A stretch of DNA of 64,000 nt from Saccharibacillus deserti (GCF_013618475.1 NZ_JABJVN010000007.1:88926-152925), one strand, 5' to 3'. Counted from the stretch's first letter, positions 1 through 9,023 are shown. Made by a program: numbers and translations. Notes: generated from the sequence alone by a model not told the origin.

Positions 1-544
1 GTCCGCGATCTCGGCTCTTCGTCGCAACGCCGAACGGCTGGAACGCTATGTTGCATCCATGACTTCCGTGCAAAAGCTCGACGAGCTGCAGCCGCAGCCT
101 CGAGAGGTCGAACTTTCGGAGCTGATCGAAGATTTACGCGAGACCGCCGAAACCTTAAGCGGTTCCCGCACGCTGATCTTCGGTCCCGTACTGCCGGCAA
201 ACTTGTCGCTGGACGCCAACCTTGTTGCCCGGGTTTTCGAGAATCTGATCGTCAATACCGAACGCTTCGCCGCCGAAAAGATTTCGGTTTCCTTCGAGCA
301 AAGCGTCGATTCGCTTCGGATTGTCGTCTCCGACGACGGACCCGGTTTTTCGGCCGAAGCTTTGCGCCGCGCTTCGGAGCCGTATTACCGCGGGGACGAA
401 ACCCAAGGCGATGTCCATTTCGGCTTGGGTCTTTATATCTGCCGCTTGCTTTGCGAGAAACACGGCGGGAGCCTGACTCTCGGCAACGCGTGCTCGGGCG
501 GCGCCGAAGCTGCTGCCGCATTCAAAGTTTTTGAGCAAGAGTGA
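1..544 (+). CDS. Sensor histidine kinase, C-terminal part (truncated by window start)
   Basis: Only the last ~180 residues are present; the reading frame is open from base 2 and the start lies outside the window. The visible part is a HATPase_c (GHKL) ATP-binding domain: an N-box-like segment ENLIVNTERF, a G1 box DDGPGFS and a G2 box GLGLYICRLLCEKHGG. By family knowledge this is the catalytic half of a two-component sensor kinase, which autophosphorylates an upstream histidine and passes the phosphate to a response regulator. The preceding helix (RRNAERLERYVASM) fits the end of a HisKA dimerisation domain. Its sensor, histidine box and cognate regulator cannot be seen. A terminator-like hairpin follows only at 691. 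Confidence 0.85.
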   Translation, partial: SAISALRRNAERLERYVASMTSVQKLDELQPQPREVELSELIEDLRETAETLSGSRTLIFGPVLPANLSLDANLVARVFENLIVNTERFAAEKISVSFEQSVDSLRIVVSDDGPGFSAEALRRASEPYYRGDETQGDVHFGLGLYICRLLCEKHGGSLTLGNACSGGAEAAAAFKVFEQE

Positions 545-577
545 TAATTTACTTTTTGTGGTTTTACTTTAATCATT

Positions 578-618
578 TTGCAATAAACCTTGACATGTAT
601 CGTATAATAGAAATTAAT
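578..618 (+). promoter_or_regulatory. Candidate sigma-A promoter(s) upstream of a short terminated transcript
   Basis: Two overlapping options are visible. TTGACA at 590-595 is followed after 17 bp by ATTAAT (613-618, four of six consensus). Alternatively a perfect TATAAT (603-608) is preceded after 19 bp by TTGCAA (578-583). Either would start transcription near 612-626, inside the gap between the kinase and the LprI-like lipoprotein gene. Confidence 0.45.
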
Positions 619-723
619 TTAACATTGAACTTTTACGATAACCAAATTAATTCGGGCCCTTTACAGCCTGAAATCAATCTTATAACCTGAACCCAGCTCC
701 TATCGCGGAGTTGGGTTTTTCGT
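612..723 (+). ncRNA. Candidate ~100-nt small RNA or attenuated leader
   Basis: Region between a candidate sigma-A promoter and a rho-independent terminator at 691-723, with no credible reading frame. It could be an independent small RNA, or the leader of the lipoprotein gene that starts at 782, with the hairpin acting as an attenuator. No known RNA family was recognised. Only the promoter and terminator are read from the sequence; existence of the transcript is inference. Confidence 0.25.
691..723 (+). terminator. Rho-independent terminator
   Basis: Ten-bp stem ACCCAGCTCC / GGAGTTGGGT (one G-U pair) with a short loop, followed by TTTTTCG. It lies 147 nt after the kinase stop codon, which is far for a simple gene terminator. 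Confidence 0.7.
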
Positions 724-781
724 CGTTATAGAAGCCTTTTTCGATTGAAAAGCATAATAAAACGAATGGGGACATGCAAAA

Positions 782-1672
782 GTGATCTTGAACAAATGGA
801 TGCCAGCGTTAACCGCGCTCGTTTTGGTCCTGCTTGCGACCGGCTGCGGTTCCGAGGAAAACCGGATCGCGGGAAACTGGAAAATCTTTATCGGAGACGA
901 AGCGCACGCCTATCTGGAGATCGGCCCGGAACGACTGATCAGCACGGTAGGATCGGAAAAGCCGATAACGGCGGATTATACGTTCACAGAAACCGAGGGC
1001 GGGCATTTTATGCTGGACGTGTTCAATCCGGAAACCCGGAAGAACGAGCTGTTGTTCGAAGGTTATTTCGAGGATAAAAACACGATAAAAGTTGTGAACA
1101 CGCCAAGCGGACCGATCGAAAACAGCAAGCTGATCCGGGTCGACGTATCGGCGGAAAAACAAAAAGAGCTGAATAAAACGTCGTCGGCGCCGGCAAGCGA
1201 GCAGCCCGCAAAGGACGAAGTCCGAGCCGGAACAAAGCCCGAAGAAGCGGAATCCATGGAAGCGAAATCGGAAGAAGCGGAACCGAAAATCCGTACGGAA
1301 GCGGAACCGAAAGCTGCCGCGGAATCTGGGCTGCAAAGCCGATATGCGGCGAAAGCCGATCAGTTGGACCGATCGATCGAAGAAGAAGCCGAAAAATTGT
1401 TCGCGCACGATACCCGGCCCGGTTTTTACGGCGGATACTACGAAGACTGGGATAACCTGCTGCAAGAAACCTGGAACGAGTTAAAAGCGACCATGCCGAG
1501 CGAAGCGTTCGAACGATTAAAAGCGGAGCAAATCGAATGGATTAAAAAGAAAGAAAAGCGTTTTAACGAATTCACGGACACGGTCGCTTCCGAACGGGCC
1601 GCAGGCATGGATTATTTAGCTTTTGAAACAAAAGAGAGAACGTATTATTTGATCCGAAATCATATGCAATGA
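782..1672 (+). CDS. Secreted lipoprotein with LprI-like (DUF1311) C-terminal domain
   Basis: A 296-residue protein starting at GTG 782 with a GGGGA ribosome site about 10 nt upstream. The N-terminus is a lipoprotein signal: basic start, hydrophobic stretch and lipobox LATGC (Cys about residue 22), so it should be anchored on the outer face of the membrane. Residues ~22-125 form an uncharacterised beta-rich domain. Residues ~135-190 are a Glu/Ala/Lys-rich linker with imperfect repeats of EEAE/EAEP. Residues ~195-296 match the LprI-type pattern (W..LL.ETWNELK, then EQIEWIKKKEKRF), a family named for a mycobacterial lysozyme inhibitor. Whether it inhibits lysozyme here is unknown. It appears monocistronic, closed by the hairpin at 1704-1752. 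Confidence 0.7.
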   Translation: MILNKWMPALTALVLVLLATGCGSEENRIAGNWKIFIGDEAHAYLEIGPERLISTVGSEKPITADYTFTETEGGHFMLDVFNPETRKNELLFEGYFEDKNTIKVVNTPSGPIENSKLIRVDVSAEKQKELNKTSSAPASEQPAKDEVRAGTKPEEAESMEAKSEEAEPKIRTEAEPKAAAESGLQSRYAAKADQLDRSIEEEAEKLFAHDTRPGFYGGYYEDWDNLLQETWNELKATMPSEAFERLKAEQIEWIKKKEKRFNEFTDTVASERAAGMDYLAFETKERTYYLIRNHMQ

Positions 1673-1703
1673 TCCCCATCCCCGCGCCCAACTTAAGGTG
1701 GGG

Positions 1704-1752
1704 AAACGTCGAAGAGCCCCGGACGAGCATAGTCCCGGGCTCTTCGACGTTT
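1704..1752 (+). terminator. Long intrinsic terminator hairpin
   Basis: A 19-bp inverted repeat, AAACGTCGAAGAGCCCCGG against CCCGGGCTCTTCGACGTTT with one mismatch, and an 11-nt loop. It lies 31 nt after the LprI-like lipoprotein gene. The T-run is short (TTTC), so it may also protect the 3' end. Confidence 0.7.
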
Positions 1753-1790
1753 CTGCACGACGCACGCATACATACGACATACCTGGCGGG

Positions 1791-1910
1791 AGGCGAAGAG
1801 TTCGAGCGGAGAGCGCAGCGATCGCCTCTGTAATCGAAAAATTCCCGCTTGCTCTAACTCTAATGGAAATTTCTCGATTACAGGAAGCGATGCAGCCGAA
1901 CTCTTCGCCT
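1791..1910. repeat. 120-bp imperfect palindrome (possible intergenic repeat or MITE-like element)
   Basis: The outer 14 bp of the left arm (AGGCGAAGAGTTCG) are repeated as the reverse complement at the right end (CGAACTCTTCGCCT). Inner blocks also pair: CTGTAATCGA at 1828-1837 with TCGATTACAG at 1874-1883, and GCGATCG with a GCGATGC-like block. The central ~35 nt are AT-rich. It is not in frame with any credible gene and sits between two terminators. No target-site duplication is obvious. Confidence 0.6.
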
Positions 1911-1947
1911 GACGGCCCCGCATCCACATGCCCGCCCGTGCCCACTC

Positions 1948-1995
1948 GCAAAAAACAAGCGCCCCAGACGACCGAAGCAGTCGTCTAAAGCGCTC
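1948..1995 (-). terminator. Terminator of hemQ
   Basis: Read on the minus strand: AGCGC and AGACGAC pair with GTCGTCT and GCGCT around loop TGCTTCG, followed by TGTTTTTTG. It lies 26 nt past the hemQ stop codon. Confidence 0.75.
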
Positions 1996-2020
1996 AATTC
2001 CACCGTTTCCCCGCCGAAAA

Positions 2021-2767
2021 TTAAACTTTCAGCATCTCCTGGGCTTTTTCCCAATCCAGCAGATTCCCGACGTAAAACGCGCCGAATTCCCCGTAACGCG
2101 CGCTGACTTCGTCGAAACGCATCTCGTAAATCAGTTTTTTGAACTGAAGCGCATCGTCGGAGAACAAGGTGACGCCCCATTCCCAATCGTCGAAACCGAC
2201 CGAGCCAGTGATGATCTGTTTGACTTTGCCCGCGTAGCTGCGTCCGATCAGGCCGTGGCTGCGCATCATCGCTTTGCGGTCGTCCATCGACAGCATGTAC
2301 CAGTTATCGTTCAGCTCGCGCTTTTTGTTCATCGGATAGAAGCAAATATGGGCCGATTTCGGCAGTTCCGGTTTCAAGCGGGCGATGATCTGCGGATTTT
2401 GCATCGGATCTTCGCCTTCTTTGCCCAGATAGTTGCTCAGTTCCACAACGCTCACGTAGGAATATTCCTTGGTCGTGAATTTGGCGAAGTCCGTCTTGTT
2501 GAACGCGATCTCCAGTTTGTTCAGGTCTTCCAGCGTCTCGCGCAGGTACATGAACACGAAATCGGCTTTCTGGCCGACGATCGAATAGACGGCGGTGCTG
2601 CCGGTTCCGCTTTGGGCGGTCACTTCGAATTCTTTCATAAACTCTTCCAGATCTTCGATCGCGCCCGCGCGTTCCTCGTGATCCGCCGCTTTCCACAGCG
2701 TCCAGTCGATGGAACGGAAATCATGCAGGCAATACCAGCCTTCAAGCGTCAGTGTAGCTTCGTTCAT
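2021..2767 (-). CDS. hemQ: Coproheme decarboxylase (chlorite dismutase family)
   Basis: A 248-residue protein, the usual length of Gram-positive HemQ/ChdC. In the coproporphyrin-dependent pathway of Firmicutes it makes the last step of haem synthesis, decarboxylating coproheme III to haem b with peroxide. Diagnostic segments are [17 protein letters not shown], holding the catalytic Tyr and the propionate-binding Lys/Arg; [16 protein letters not shown], with the proximal haem-ligand His; and [15 protein letters not shown]. It has no signal peptide and is cytoplasmic. The start has GGGAG 10 nt upstream. It stands alone and is convergent to the lipoprotein gene. It should supply haem to, for example, the SdhC cytochrome encoded in this window. 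Confidence 0.95.
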   Translation of the reverse strand: MNEATLTLEGWYCLHDFRSIDWTLWKAADHEERAGAIEDLEEFMKEFEVTAQSGTGSTAVYSIVGQKADFVFMYLRETLEDLNKLEIAFNKTDFAKFTTKEYSYVSVVELSNYLGKEGEDPMQNPQIIARLKPELPKSAHICFYPMNKKRELNDNWYMLSMDDRKAMMRSHGLIGRSYAGKVKQIITGSVGFDDWEWGVTLFSDDALQFKKLIYEMRFDEVSARYGEFGAFYVGNLLDWEKAQEMLKV

Positions 2768-3209
2768 GAATCGATCACTCCCAAATCAGATTGTATGGTG
2801 GGGATTTTCACAAGGTTTCCTGTAAAGATCCATTGCTCGTTCGTCGCGGCATAAGGTCGCCGGGATGCAAAAGGAGGGCAGCGCAAAGACGCTTTGGCGT
2901 TCTTTCCCGGTGCTTCCAGTTTCCATTGTAACGCAGGGGCGAACGCAAGAGCAATTCGAGCGCCGGAAAAGTCTGTTCGGACGGCGGGAACGGGTTCACA
3001 AAAAGATAAGCATTCCGAAGCCCGGGCTCATGCGGCGGGGAGGCCGGTTCGTATTCGCATGATTTTGCTTTCTTTCCGAGCTTTCCTGACGGAGGAATTG
3101 TGGTAAAATGAAGGGGCTCCAACGAACCTGTCCAGAGCCAAGGGCGCGTTCCGCGGAGTACGTCTATTTTTACCTGCAATTTGCAAGGACAAGAGGGGGA
3201 CATCCGCAG
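2768..3209. other. Intergenic region between hemQ and dnaB
   Basis: 442 bases between divergent genes. It holds the hemQ ribosome site (minus strand, near 2780) and an extended -10 promoter for dnaB (3101-3109). An isolated Shine-Dalgarno-like run AAAAGGAGGG at ~2868-2877 has no start codon at usable distance. No RNA gene was seen. Confidence 0.5.
3101..3109 (+). promoter_or_regulatory. Extended -10 promoter for dnaB
   Basis: TGGTAAAAT at 3101-3109 is an extended -10 element (TGn then TAAAAT); the -35 region is weak. The ATG at 3108 overlaps this -10 box, so it cannot be translated from this promoter. That favours the dnaB start at 3210. Confidence 0.5.
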
Positions 3210-4718
3210 ATGCGCATGAAGAGCCTGCTGCACTACACGGAACATCACCGTTATTATACGTATCGCGATTTCAGCCTGAGCAGTCTGGACGACCGCATGC
3301 TGACCTTGGTCTACCAGCCGATGGTCGGGGCATCCGCCGTCGCTTTGTACCGGCTGTTGGCCCAGCACCTGCCGTCTGAACAAACGGGATACTCCAAAAC
3401 GGAACAACAACGAGGGCTCTTTCTTACGCTCGGTATCGAGCCGAACGACCGGGGGAGAACGCTGATGGTCGAGAATGCTTCCAAGCTCGAAGCGGTCGGC
3501 CTGCTGCAGACCCATCGGCTGTATATGCCGGAGCAGGACCAATATATGTACGAATACGAACTGCAGCAGCCGCTGCCGCCGTCCGACTTTTTTGCGACCC
3601 AGCATCTTACGCTGCTGCTGCGGGACCGGATCGGGAAGTTCGCCGTGTTGGCTCTGCAGGAGCGCTTCTGGAACGGGGAACCGGAAGAGCTCGGCGAAAA
3701 CGGACGGGCCGCGAAAGAAAATATTTCGCAGCCGTTTTATGAAATTTTTGAATTGAACACGCACGTGATCGACTATGAGCTGGAACAGGCGCTGACCGAA
3801 GCTTCGCCGGCGCGCCGCCAAAGCAAAAATATGCCGGCGGAAGATCCGCTGTTCGATTATTCCGATGTCATTTTGCATTTTCCGCGCGGAGCCCGCAACC
3901 GTCCATTCGTGGAAGGACTGCGTCACAACCGCGAACAGATGGGCATGATCAACCATGTGGCCCGCAAATTCGATCTGAACGTCGAAGATATCGTGAGACT
4001 GCTGGACGAAGAAGGCATTTTCTCGGGCGACGGGGAACTGCTGCTGGACAATCTTCAGAGCCGTGCCAACCTGACGTTCCGCCAGACCGCCAAACGGACC
4101 GAAGAACGCCAGGTCCGCGCGGCCCGCGCCGTGCGGCCGGAAGAACCGGCCGCCGAAGAAATGCCGGTCGAACACGCGGTGGAAATGGAATATTATCTCG
4201 AAGTGCCTTCGCAGTTCCAATCGAAGTGCGATATTCACCAATACAACATGCTGCTGCGGAACGAGCCGTATACCGGACTTCTGCGCAACTTTTTCCCGGG
4301 AACCGTTCCGGGTCCGTGGCTCGATATGTTCAGCAAGATCGATCTCAGCTACAAGCTGCCGGGGGAAGTCATCAATGTGCTGATCCATTACCTGGTAACC
4401 CTGCTCGGCAAAGACGGAGATCAGCGGATCAGCCGCAATTTCGTCGATTCGATCGCTTCCAACATGCTGCTGCGGCAGATCGATACGTACGAAAAAGCCG
4501 TCCGCTATATCCGCGACCAGGCCAACCCGAAGCGCCAGGCTGCCGCCCAGAGCGGCGGCACGCGCACCCGCACCGCAGGCAAAGCCGCCCGGGGCAAACC
4601 GGAACTGCCGATCGTCCAGAACTCGCCGGTCCAGACCGCTGTCAGCGACGAGGAGTTTGCCGAGTACGTCCGGATGGCCGAAGAGATGAAAGCAAGCAAG
4701 GCCAAGCCTCAGAAATGA
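3210..4718 (+). CDS. dnaB: Replication initiation and membrane attachment protein DnaB (Firmicute type)
   Basis: A 502-residue protein resembling Bacillus DnaB, the co-loader that works with DnaD and DnaI to place the replicative helicase (DnaC) at oriC; it is unrelated to E. coli DnaB helicase. The N-terminal winged-helix region (FSLSSLDDRMLTLVYQPM..) and a C-terminal DnaB/DnaD (DDBH2) repeat (residues ~340-455, YTGLLRNFFPG..INVLIHYLV) are visible. The start at 3210 was chosen for AGAGGGGG 10 nt upstream; an in-frame ATG at 3108 would add 34 unconserved residues and overlaps the likely -10 box. A basic, Ala/Arg-rich segment lies near residues 455-475. dnaI follows, as in Bacillus. Confidence 0.88.
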   Translation: MRMKSLLHYTEHHRYYTYRDFSLSSLDDRMLTLVYQPMVGASAVALYRLLAQHLPSEQTGYSKTEQQRGLFLTLGIEPNDRGRTLMVENASKLEAVGLLQTHRLYMPEQDQYMYEYELQQPLPPSDFFATQHLTLLLRDRIGKFAVLALQERFWNGEPEELGENGRAAKENISQPFYEIFELNTHVIDYELEQALTEASPARRQSKNMPAEDPLFDYSDVILHFPRGARNRPFVEGLRHNREQMGMINHVARKFDLNVEDIVRLLDEEGIFSGDGELLLDNLQSRANLTFRQTAKRTEERQVRAARAVRPEEPAAEEMPVEHAVEMEYYLEVPSQFQSKCDIHQYNMLLRNEPYTGLLRNFFPGTVPGPWLDMFSKIDLSYKLPGEVINVLIHYLVTLLGKDGDQRISRNFVDSIASNMLLRQIDTYEKAVRYIRDQANPKRQAAAQSGGTRTRTAGKAARGKPELPIVQNSPVQTAVSDEEFAEYVRMAEEMKASKAKPQK

Positions 4719-5029
4719 ACCGGCCGGACGCTTCTTGAATTTCCCGGATTCCGTGTCCGGTTCTCCCGACGCTCTTCACGCGAAAACAGCCGCCAACAGC
4801 GGCGCCTTTGAGCCTTCACGGTCTTTCGCCTTTGAACTTGAGCGCAGTTGCCCTGCTGGCCCTTGGGCCCTGCACGATCTTAAGCTTTTACCACCCACCC
4901 CGGCGGAGCGATGTCGAGGGGCGGCGGCTTTTGGATTTCCCGTTCCCCGAGAATCTCCGATTCGCAGGAAGGAAACCAACCGGAGCCGCCCCCGACGTCG
5001 CGGAGCGCCCAGAGAGGAGGCCCCCACCC
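4719..5029. other. dnaB-dnaI gap
   Basis: 311 bases with no separate gene. The reading frame of dnaI stays open upstream to about 4808, but without a ribosome site. No terminator with a T-run was seen, so the two genes are probably cotranscribed. Confidence 0.5.
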
Positions 5030-5983
5030 ATGACCATGGATTCGATCGGCAACGTACTGAAACAGTTCGGGAATTCCCGAATCCGTCAGCAGACGGAAGA
5101 CCTGAAGAACCGTATTTTTAACGAACCGGAGGTTAGGCAGCTTCGGCTGCGGTATCCCGGATTGACGGAACAGGAACTGAGCCGCAATCTGAGCCGTTTG
5201 TACGAATATACGAAGGAAAAACAAAACTGCGCCAACTGCCCGGGTCTGGAGAATTGTCCGAACGATTTTCAGGGACATTACACGAAGCTCAGTATCGACG
5301 AAGTCGGCGAGCAGCTGCGGATCCGCGACCACAAAGCGCCGTGCAATCTGCAGTTGGCCCACCAGCGCGACCAGCAGATCAGCAGCCGGATCCGCAGTTT
5401 TTACGTGGATGAACGCGCCCTGCTGGAAGGCTACGACGAAGTGGAGATCATGATGAAAGATCCGGTGCGTTCGCCGGCCGTCAATCGCGTGTTCCGCTAT
5501 ATCAACGAGACGAAGACCGTGGGACTCTCCGCCAAAGGGCTGTACCTGGAAGGGCCGTTCGGCACGGGCAAGACCTTCCTGATGTGCTATCTGCTGCACG
5601 AGCTGGCGAAGCAGGGACACTCGGGGGTTATCGTGTATATGCCCGACTTTGTCGAAGACGTCAAATCGATGATCCAAGATGGAGAGAAGCTGCGCGATAC
5701 CGTCGAGCTGATGAAAGAAACGGACCTGTTGATCTTCGACGATATCGGAGCGGAGAATATGGGACCCTGGGTGCGCGATCACGTGCTCGGTTCCATTTTG
5801 AACTACCGGATGAACCGCAAACCGACTTTCTATACGTCCAACTACTCGCTGTCCGCGCTGGAGAAGCATCTCAGTTTCACCAACAAAGACGGCGAAGAAG
5901 CCTACAAGGGCCAGCGCTTGATGAACCGCGTTTCTCCGTTTGTGGAAGTGGTCCGGGTACTGGGCGACAACAAACGCGGATAA
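5030..5983 (+). CDS. dnaI: Primosomal protein DnaI, helicase loader ATPase
   Basis: A 317-residue AAA+ protein, close to the 311 residues of B. subtilis DnaI. The N-terminal domain (to ~130) carries a Cys-rich zinc-binding pattern (CANCPGLENC, then HY and a later CNLQ) that contacts the helicase. The AAA+ domain has Walker A GPFGTGKT (~180), Walker B LLIFDDIG (~240) and a sensor-1 segment TFYTSNYS. It loads the DnaC helicase hexamer with DnaB and DnaD during initiation and restart. The start ATG 5030 was chosen because AGAGAGGAGG ends 9 nt upstream; a longer frame from 4808 lacks a ribosome site. Another ATG at 5036 is possible. Confidence 0.93.
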   Translation: MTMDSIGNVLKQFGNSRIRQQTEDLKNRIFNEPEVRQLRLRYPGLTEQELSRNLSRLYEYTKEKQNCANCPGLENCPNDFQGHYTKLSIDEVGEQLRIRDHKAPCNLQLAHQRDQQISSRIRSFYVDERALLEGYDEVEIMMKDPVRSPAVNRVFRYINETKTVGLSAKGLYLEGPFGTGKTFLMCYLLHELAKQGHSGVIVYMPDFVEDVKSMIQDGEKLRDTVELMKETDLLIFDDIGAENMGPWVRDHVLGSILNYRMNRKPTFYTSNYSLSALEKHLSFTNKDGEEAYKGQRLMNRVSPFVEVVRVLGDNKRG

Positions 5984-6077
5984 GGCAAGTTCTTCACGCA
6001 ATCTTCACTTACAAAAGGTTAGATATTTATAAAATAATACAATTTATTGTTTCGGTAAGTCCAATTCCGTGTTATAA

Positions 6078-6106
6078 TTGACATGTAGACAAACGCAAGT
6101 TATCTT
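6078..6106 (+). promoter_or_regulatory. Sigma-A promoter of trxA
   Basis: A perfect -35 TTGACA (6078-6083), a 17-bp spacer and TATCTT (6101-6106). Transcription should start near 6113, giving a leader of about 80 nt. The TATAAT at 6073-6078 lies in front of the -35 and has no good -35 of its own. Confidence 0.75.
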
Positions 6107-6193
6107 TAACTATGCGATTACGGTGTGAGCATTCGCACACAGCCGAGATAAATCATGAAGCACAGAAGAAGCACATATAAGGAGGAATTTTCC

Positions 6194-6514
6194 ATGGCTA
6201 TTGTAAATGTATCCGACCAAACCTTCGGAACCGAAGTGGAAGCGGGCGAAGGTACCGTTTTGGTTGATTTCTGGGCGCCTTGGTGCGGCCCTTGTAAAAT
6301 GCTCGCTCCGATCCTGGACGAACTCGACGGCGAAGTTGGCGCAAACGTCAAAATCGCGAAAGTCAACGTCGACGAAAACCCGGAAACGGCTTCGCGCTTC
6401 GGCGTAATGAGCATCCCGACCATGATCTTCTTCAAGGACGGACAACCGGTCGACAAACTGATCGGCGTAAACTCCAAGGAAGCGCTGAAAGGCGTATTGT
6501 CCAAACACCAATAA
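6194..6514 (+). CDS. trxA: Thioredoxin
   Basis: A 106-residue protein with the thioredoxin active site WAPWCGPCKM (residues ~26-35), the cis-proline motif SIPTMIFF and the GVNSKEALKG end typical of TrxA. It reduces disulfides in the cytoplasm using electrons from thioredoxin reductase and supplies ribonucleotide reductase and peroxiredoxins. The start at 6194 has GGAGGAA 6-8 nt upstream. It has its own strong promoter and terminator, so it is a single-gene unit; Asn, Lys and Glu codons are biased in the way expected of a highly expressed gene. Confidence 0.97.
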   Translation: MAIVNVSDQTFGTEVEAGEGTVLVDFWAPWCGPCKMLAPILDELDGEVGANVKIAKVNVDENPETASRFGVMSIPTMIFFKDGQPVDKLIGVNSKEALKGVLSKHQ

Positions 6515-6570
6515 TTGTATGTATCCGGCGCACGGACGTTTTTTACAAGACGTCCATACGCTCGGCAGCG

Positions 6571-6600
6571 AAAAGCCCCGGCCTATGCCGGGGCTTTTTT
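6571..6600 (+). terminator. trxA terminator
   Basis: AAAAGCCCCGGC, loop CTAT, then GCCGGGGC and a run of six T: a textbook rho-independent terminator. Confidence 0.95.
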
Positions 6601-6743
6601 CGTTCGTTCGTCTGAATCTGCGAATAGGGAGAGCGCGTGTTCGGCTTTAGGTGTATGCCGGTTCTTTTTGACGTATAATAAAAAGGGTAATGCATCGAGA
6701 GAACTTTATCGCAGGGCAAGTATACAGGGAGGTCGAAGGCAGA

Positions 6744-8960
6744 GTGGATACGCACCTCGAAACGATTCAGGAGCAGGAGAAAGCGATCGCGCATATCCGG
6801 GACAAACTGGCGCTGCTGCCGGAACTGCCGGGCTGCTACCTGATGAAAAACAGGGAAGGCACCATCATTTACGTCGGGAAAGCCAAGATTCTGCGCAACC
6901 GCGTACGGTCTTATTTTACAGGCAGTCACGAAGGCAAAACGCAGCGTCTGGTCGCGGATATCCGTGACTTTGAATATATTGTGACCTCGAGCAACATGGA
7001 AGCGCTGATTCTGGAATGCAACCTGATTAAACTGCACCAGCCGCGCTACAACGTGCTGCTCAAGGACGACAAGACTTTTCCTTATATCAAAATTACCAAT
7101 GAGCGGCATCCGAAGCTTGAAGTGACGCGCCGGGTGCTCAAGGATAAAGCGCGCTATTTCGGTCCTTATCCGAACGCCTACGCCGCCCAGCAGACCAAGA
7201 AGCTGCTGGACCGTATGTATCCGCTGCGCAAATGCGGAGTCATGCCCAAGGAAGTCTGCCTGTATTATCATATGGGCCAATGTCTGGCGCCGTGCGTCAA
7301 AGACATCCAAAAAGAAGATTACGAAGGCATTCGCGACGAGATCGCCCGTTTCCTCGGCGGCAGCCACGAAGAGATCAAGAAAGAACTGCGCCGCAAGATG
7401 GAAGAAGCTGCCGAAGATTTGTATTTCGAGCGGGCCAAAGAACTCCGCGACCAGATCCAGAATATCGAAGCGGTCATGGAAAAGCAGAAGATCAACGCCA
7501 CGGACAAAAAAGACCGGGATGTCTTCGGCTATTCCGTCGACAAAGGCTGGATGTGCGTACAGATTCTCTATATCCGCCAAGGCAAAATGATCGAACGGCA
7601 CGCGTCGAGCTTTCCGTTCTACGGCGAAGCGTACGCCGATTTCCTGTCCTACGTGACGCAGTATTACAGCGATAACCCGGCGCTGCCGCAGGAGATTCTG
7701 CTGCCGGCGAACGAAGAAGACAGCGGCGCCGCGGCTGTGGGCGAAGAACGTCCGGCCGCGGCGGCTTCGCGGGCCGATATCATGGCGGCGAACGATGCCG
7801 CCGACGCGGACGGAGACGACGAAGAAACCGTTTCGTCGGATGACGCGTCCGCGGCTGCAGAGGCGGGCGAAGCCGCTGCAGCCGCCCGGGCGGGGGCCGC
7901 CGCGGGAACAGGCGGCCTGATCGGCGCAGCCGCCGAAGCGGCAGTGGGCGAAGCGCTGCCGCAGGTTGCGGAAGCGAAGGCGGAATATGCCGCCGCTTCC
8001 GCCGGGGGCGCGGACGCAGACGCGCCGGAAGGGCCGCGGGCCGAAGAGGCCGCGCAGCCGGAAGACGGACAGAGTCTGTCGGGGCTGGGCGACGTGAACG
8101 GCGCGGCCGCGCTGCAGCAGTGGCTGGGCGTCAAGACGCTTGTGCCCAAGCGCGGTTCGAAACGCAAGATGGTCGGGATGGCGTGCGAGAACGCACGGGT
8201 CTCGCTCGAAGAAAAGTTCCGCCTGATCGAGCGGCATGAAGAACGGACAAGCGGCGCGGCCGATCGGCTGGGTCATGCGCTCGGGTTCGACAGCCTGTAC
8301 CGTGTCGAAGCCTTCGATAACTCGAACATTCAGGGCACGAATCCGGTCTCGGCGATGGTCGTGTTCCTGGACGGCAAGCCCGCGAAGCAGGAATACCGCA
8401 AGTACAAAGTCCGCACCGTCAAGGGAGCGGACGATTACGCGACGATGCGCGAGGTCATCCGCCGCCGCTACGAACGCGTGCTCAAGGAAAATCTGCCGAT
8501 GCCCGATCTGGTTCTGGTCGACGGCGGCAAAGGCCAAATCTCGGTGGCGATCGATGTGCTGGAGAACGAACTGGGGTTGAATATTCCGGTTGCCGGTCTG
8601 GTCAAAGACGCCAAGCACAGGACCGCCCAGCTGATGAGCGGAGATCCGCCGCAGGTAGTGCCGCTGGCCCGCGACAGCGAAGAGTTTTACCTGCTGCAGC
8701 GGATCCAAGACGAAGTCCACCGCTTCGCGATCTCGTTCCACCGCGAGCAGCGGGCCAAATCGATGGTAACGTCGAAGCTGGATTCGATTCCGGGCATCGG
8801 CGACAAGCGGCGCCAGCTGCTGCTCAAGCACTTCGGTTCGCTCAAGAAGATTCGCGAAGCTTCGGTCGAAGACTTCCGTCCGCTGTCGATCGGCGACAAG
8901 CTGGCACGCCAGATTCTGGATGCCCTGAAGGAAGAACCGACTCCAAATCCGAACGATTAA
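6744..8960 (+). CDS. uvrC: Excinuclease ABC subunit C with a ~128-residue low-complexity insertion
   Basis: UvrC makes both incisions in nucleotide excision repair after UvrAB finds the lesion. Order of domains: GIY-YIG nuclease ([21 protein letters not shown], about 25-100), Cys-rich segment, UVR helix pair binding UvrB (about 195-235), RNase H-like nuclease ([14 protein letters not shown] and [10 protein letters not shown]), and a C-terminal HhH pair ([18 protein letters not shown]). It has 738 residues against about 600 usual; the excess is an Ala/Glu/Asp/Gly-rich segment encoded at about 7714-8099 between the UvrB-binding and RNase H parts. GTG 6744 was chosen for GGGAGG 11 nt upstream; ATG 6690 follows a TATAAT (6674-6679) too closely to have a leader. 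Confidence 0.93.
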   Translation: MDTHLETIQEQEKAIAHIRDKLALLPELPGCYLMKNREGTIIYVGKAKILRNRVRSYFTGSHEGKTQRLVADIRDFEYIVTSSNMEALILECNLIKLHQPRYNVLLKDDKTFPYIKITNERHPKLEVTRRVLKDKARYFGPYPNAYAAQQTKKLLDRMYPLRKCGVMPKEVCLYYHMGQCLAPCVKDIQKEDYEGIRDEIARFLGGSHEEIKKELRRKMEEAAEDLYFERAKELRDQIQNIEAVMEKQKINATDKKDRDVFGYSVDKGWMCVQILYIRQGKMIERHASSFPFYGEAYADFLSYVTQYYSDNPALPQEILLPANEEDSGAAAVGEERPAAAASRADIMAANDAADADGDDEETVSSDDASAAAEAGEAAAAARAGAAAGTGGLIGAAAEAAVGEALPQVAEAKAEYAAASAGGADADAPEGPRAEEAAQPEDGQSLSGLGDVNGAAALQQWLGVKTLVPKRGSKRKMVGMACENARVSLEEKFRLIERHEERTSGAADRLGHALGFDSLYRVEAFDNSNIQGTNPVSAMVVFLDGKPAKQEYRKYKVRTVKGADDYATMREVIRRRYERVLKENLPMPDLVLVDGGKGQISVAIDVLENELGLNIPVAGLVKDAKHRTAQLMSGDPPQVVPLARDSEEFYLLQRIQDEVHRFAISFHREQRAKSMVTSKLDSIPGIGDKRRQLLLKHFGSLKKIREASVEDFRPLSIGDKLARQILDALKEEPTPNPND

Positions 8961-8994
8961 GCCCGGTTTTAGTGACGCCCTGCTCTTACCTGCC

Positions 8995-9023
8995 TTTACT
9001 TTTGCGCGGGGGCTCGATATAAT
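8995..9023 (+). promoter_or_regulatory. Promoter of the usp-mrp operon
   Basis: TTTACT (8995-9000), a 17-bp spacer and a perfect TATAAT (9018-9023). Transcription should start near 9030, only ~25 nt before the hairpin at 9054. Confidence 0.65.

Noticed and set aside
590..608. TTGACA and TATAAT at 590 and 603 as one promoter
   Set aside because: They are only 7 bp apart; each needs another partner element.
1698..1988. Open frame of 96 codons over the hairpin and palindrome
   Set aside because: It runs through a terminator and a palindrome, has no ribosome site, and shows no protein features.
3108..3209. Upstream dnaB start codon at 3108
   Set aside because: The ATG overlaps the likely -10 element and the added residues are not conserved; 3210 has a better ribosome site.
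2808..4388. A 526-residue open frame on the minus strand opposite dnaB
   Set aside because: Composition typical of antisense to a real gene (His/Arg/Gln-rich), no motif, no ribosome site.
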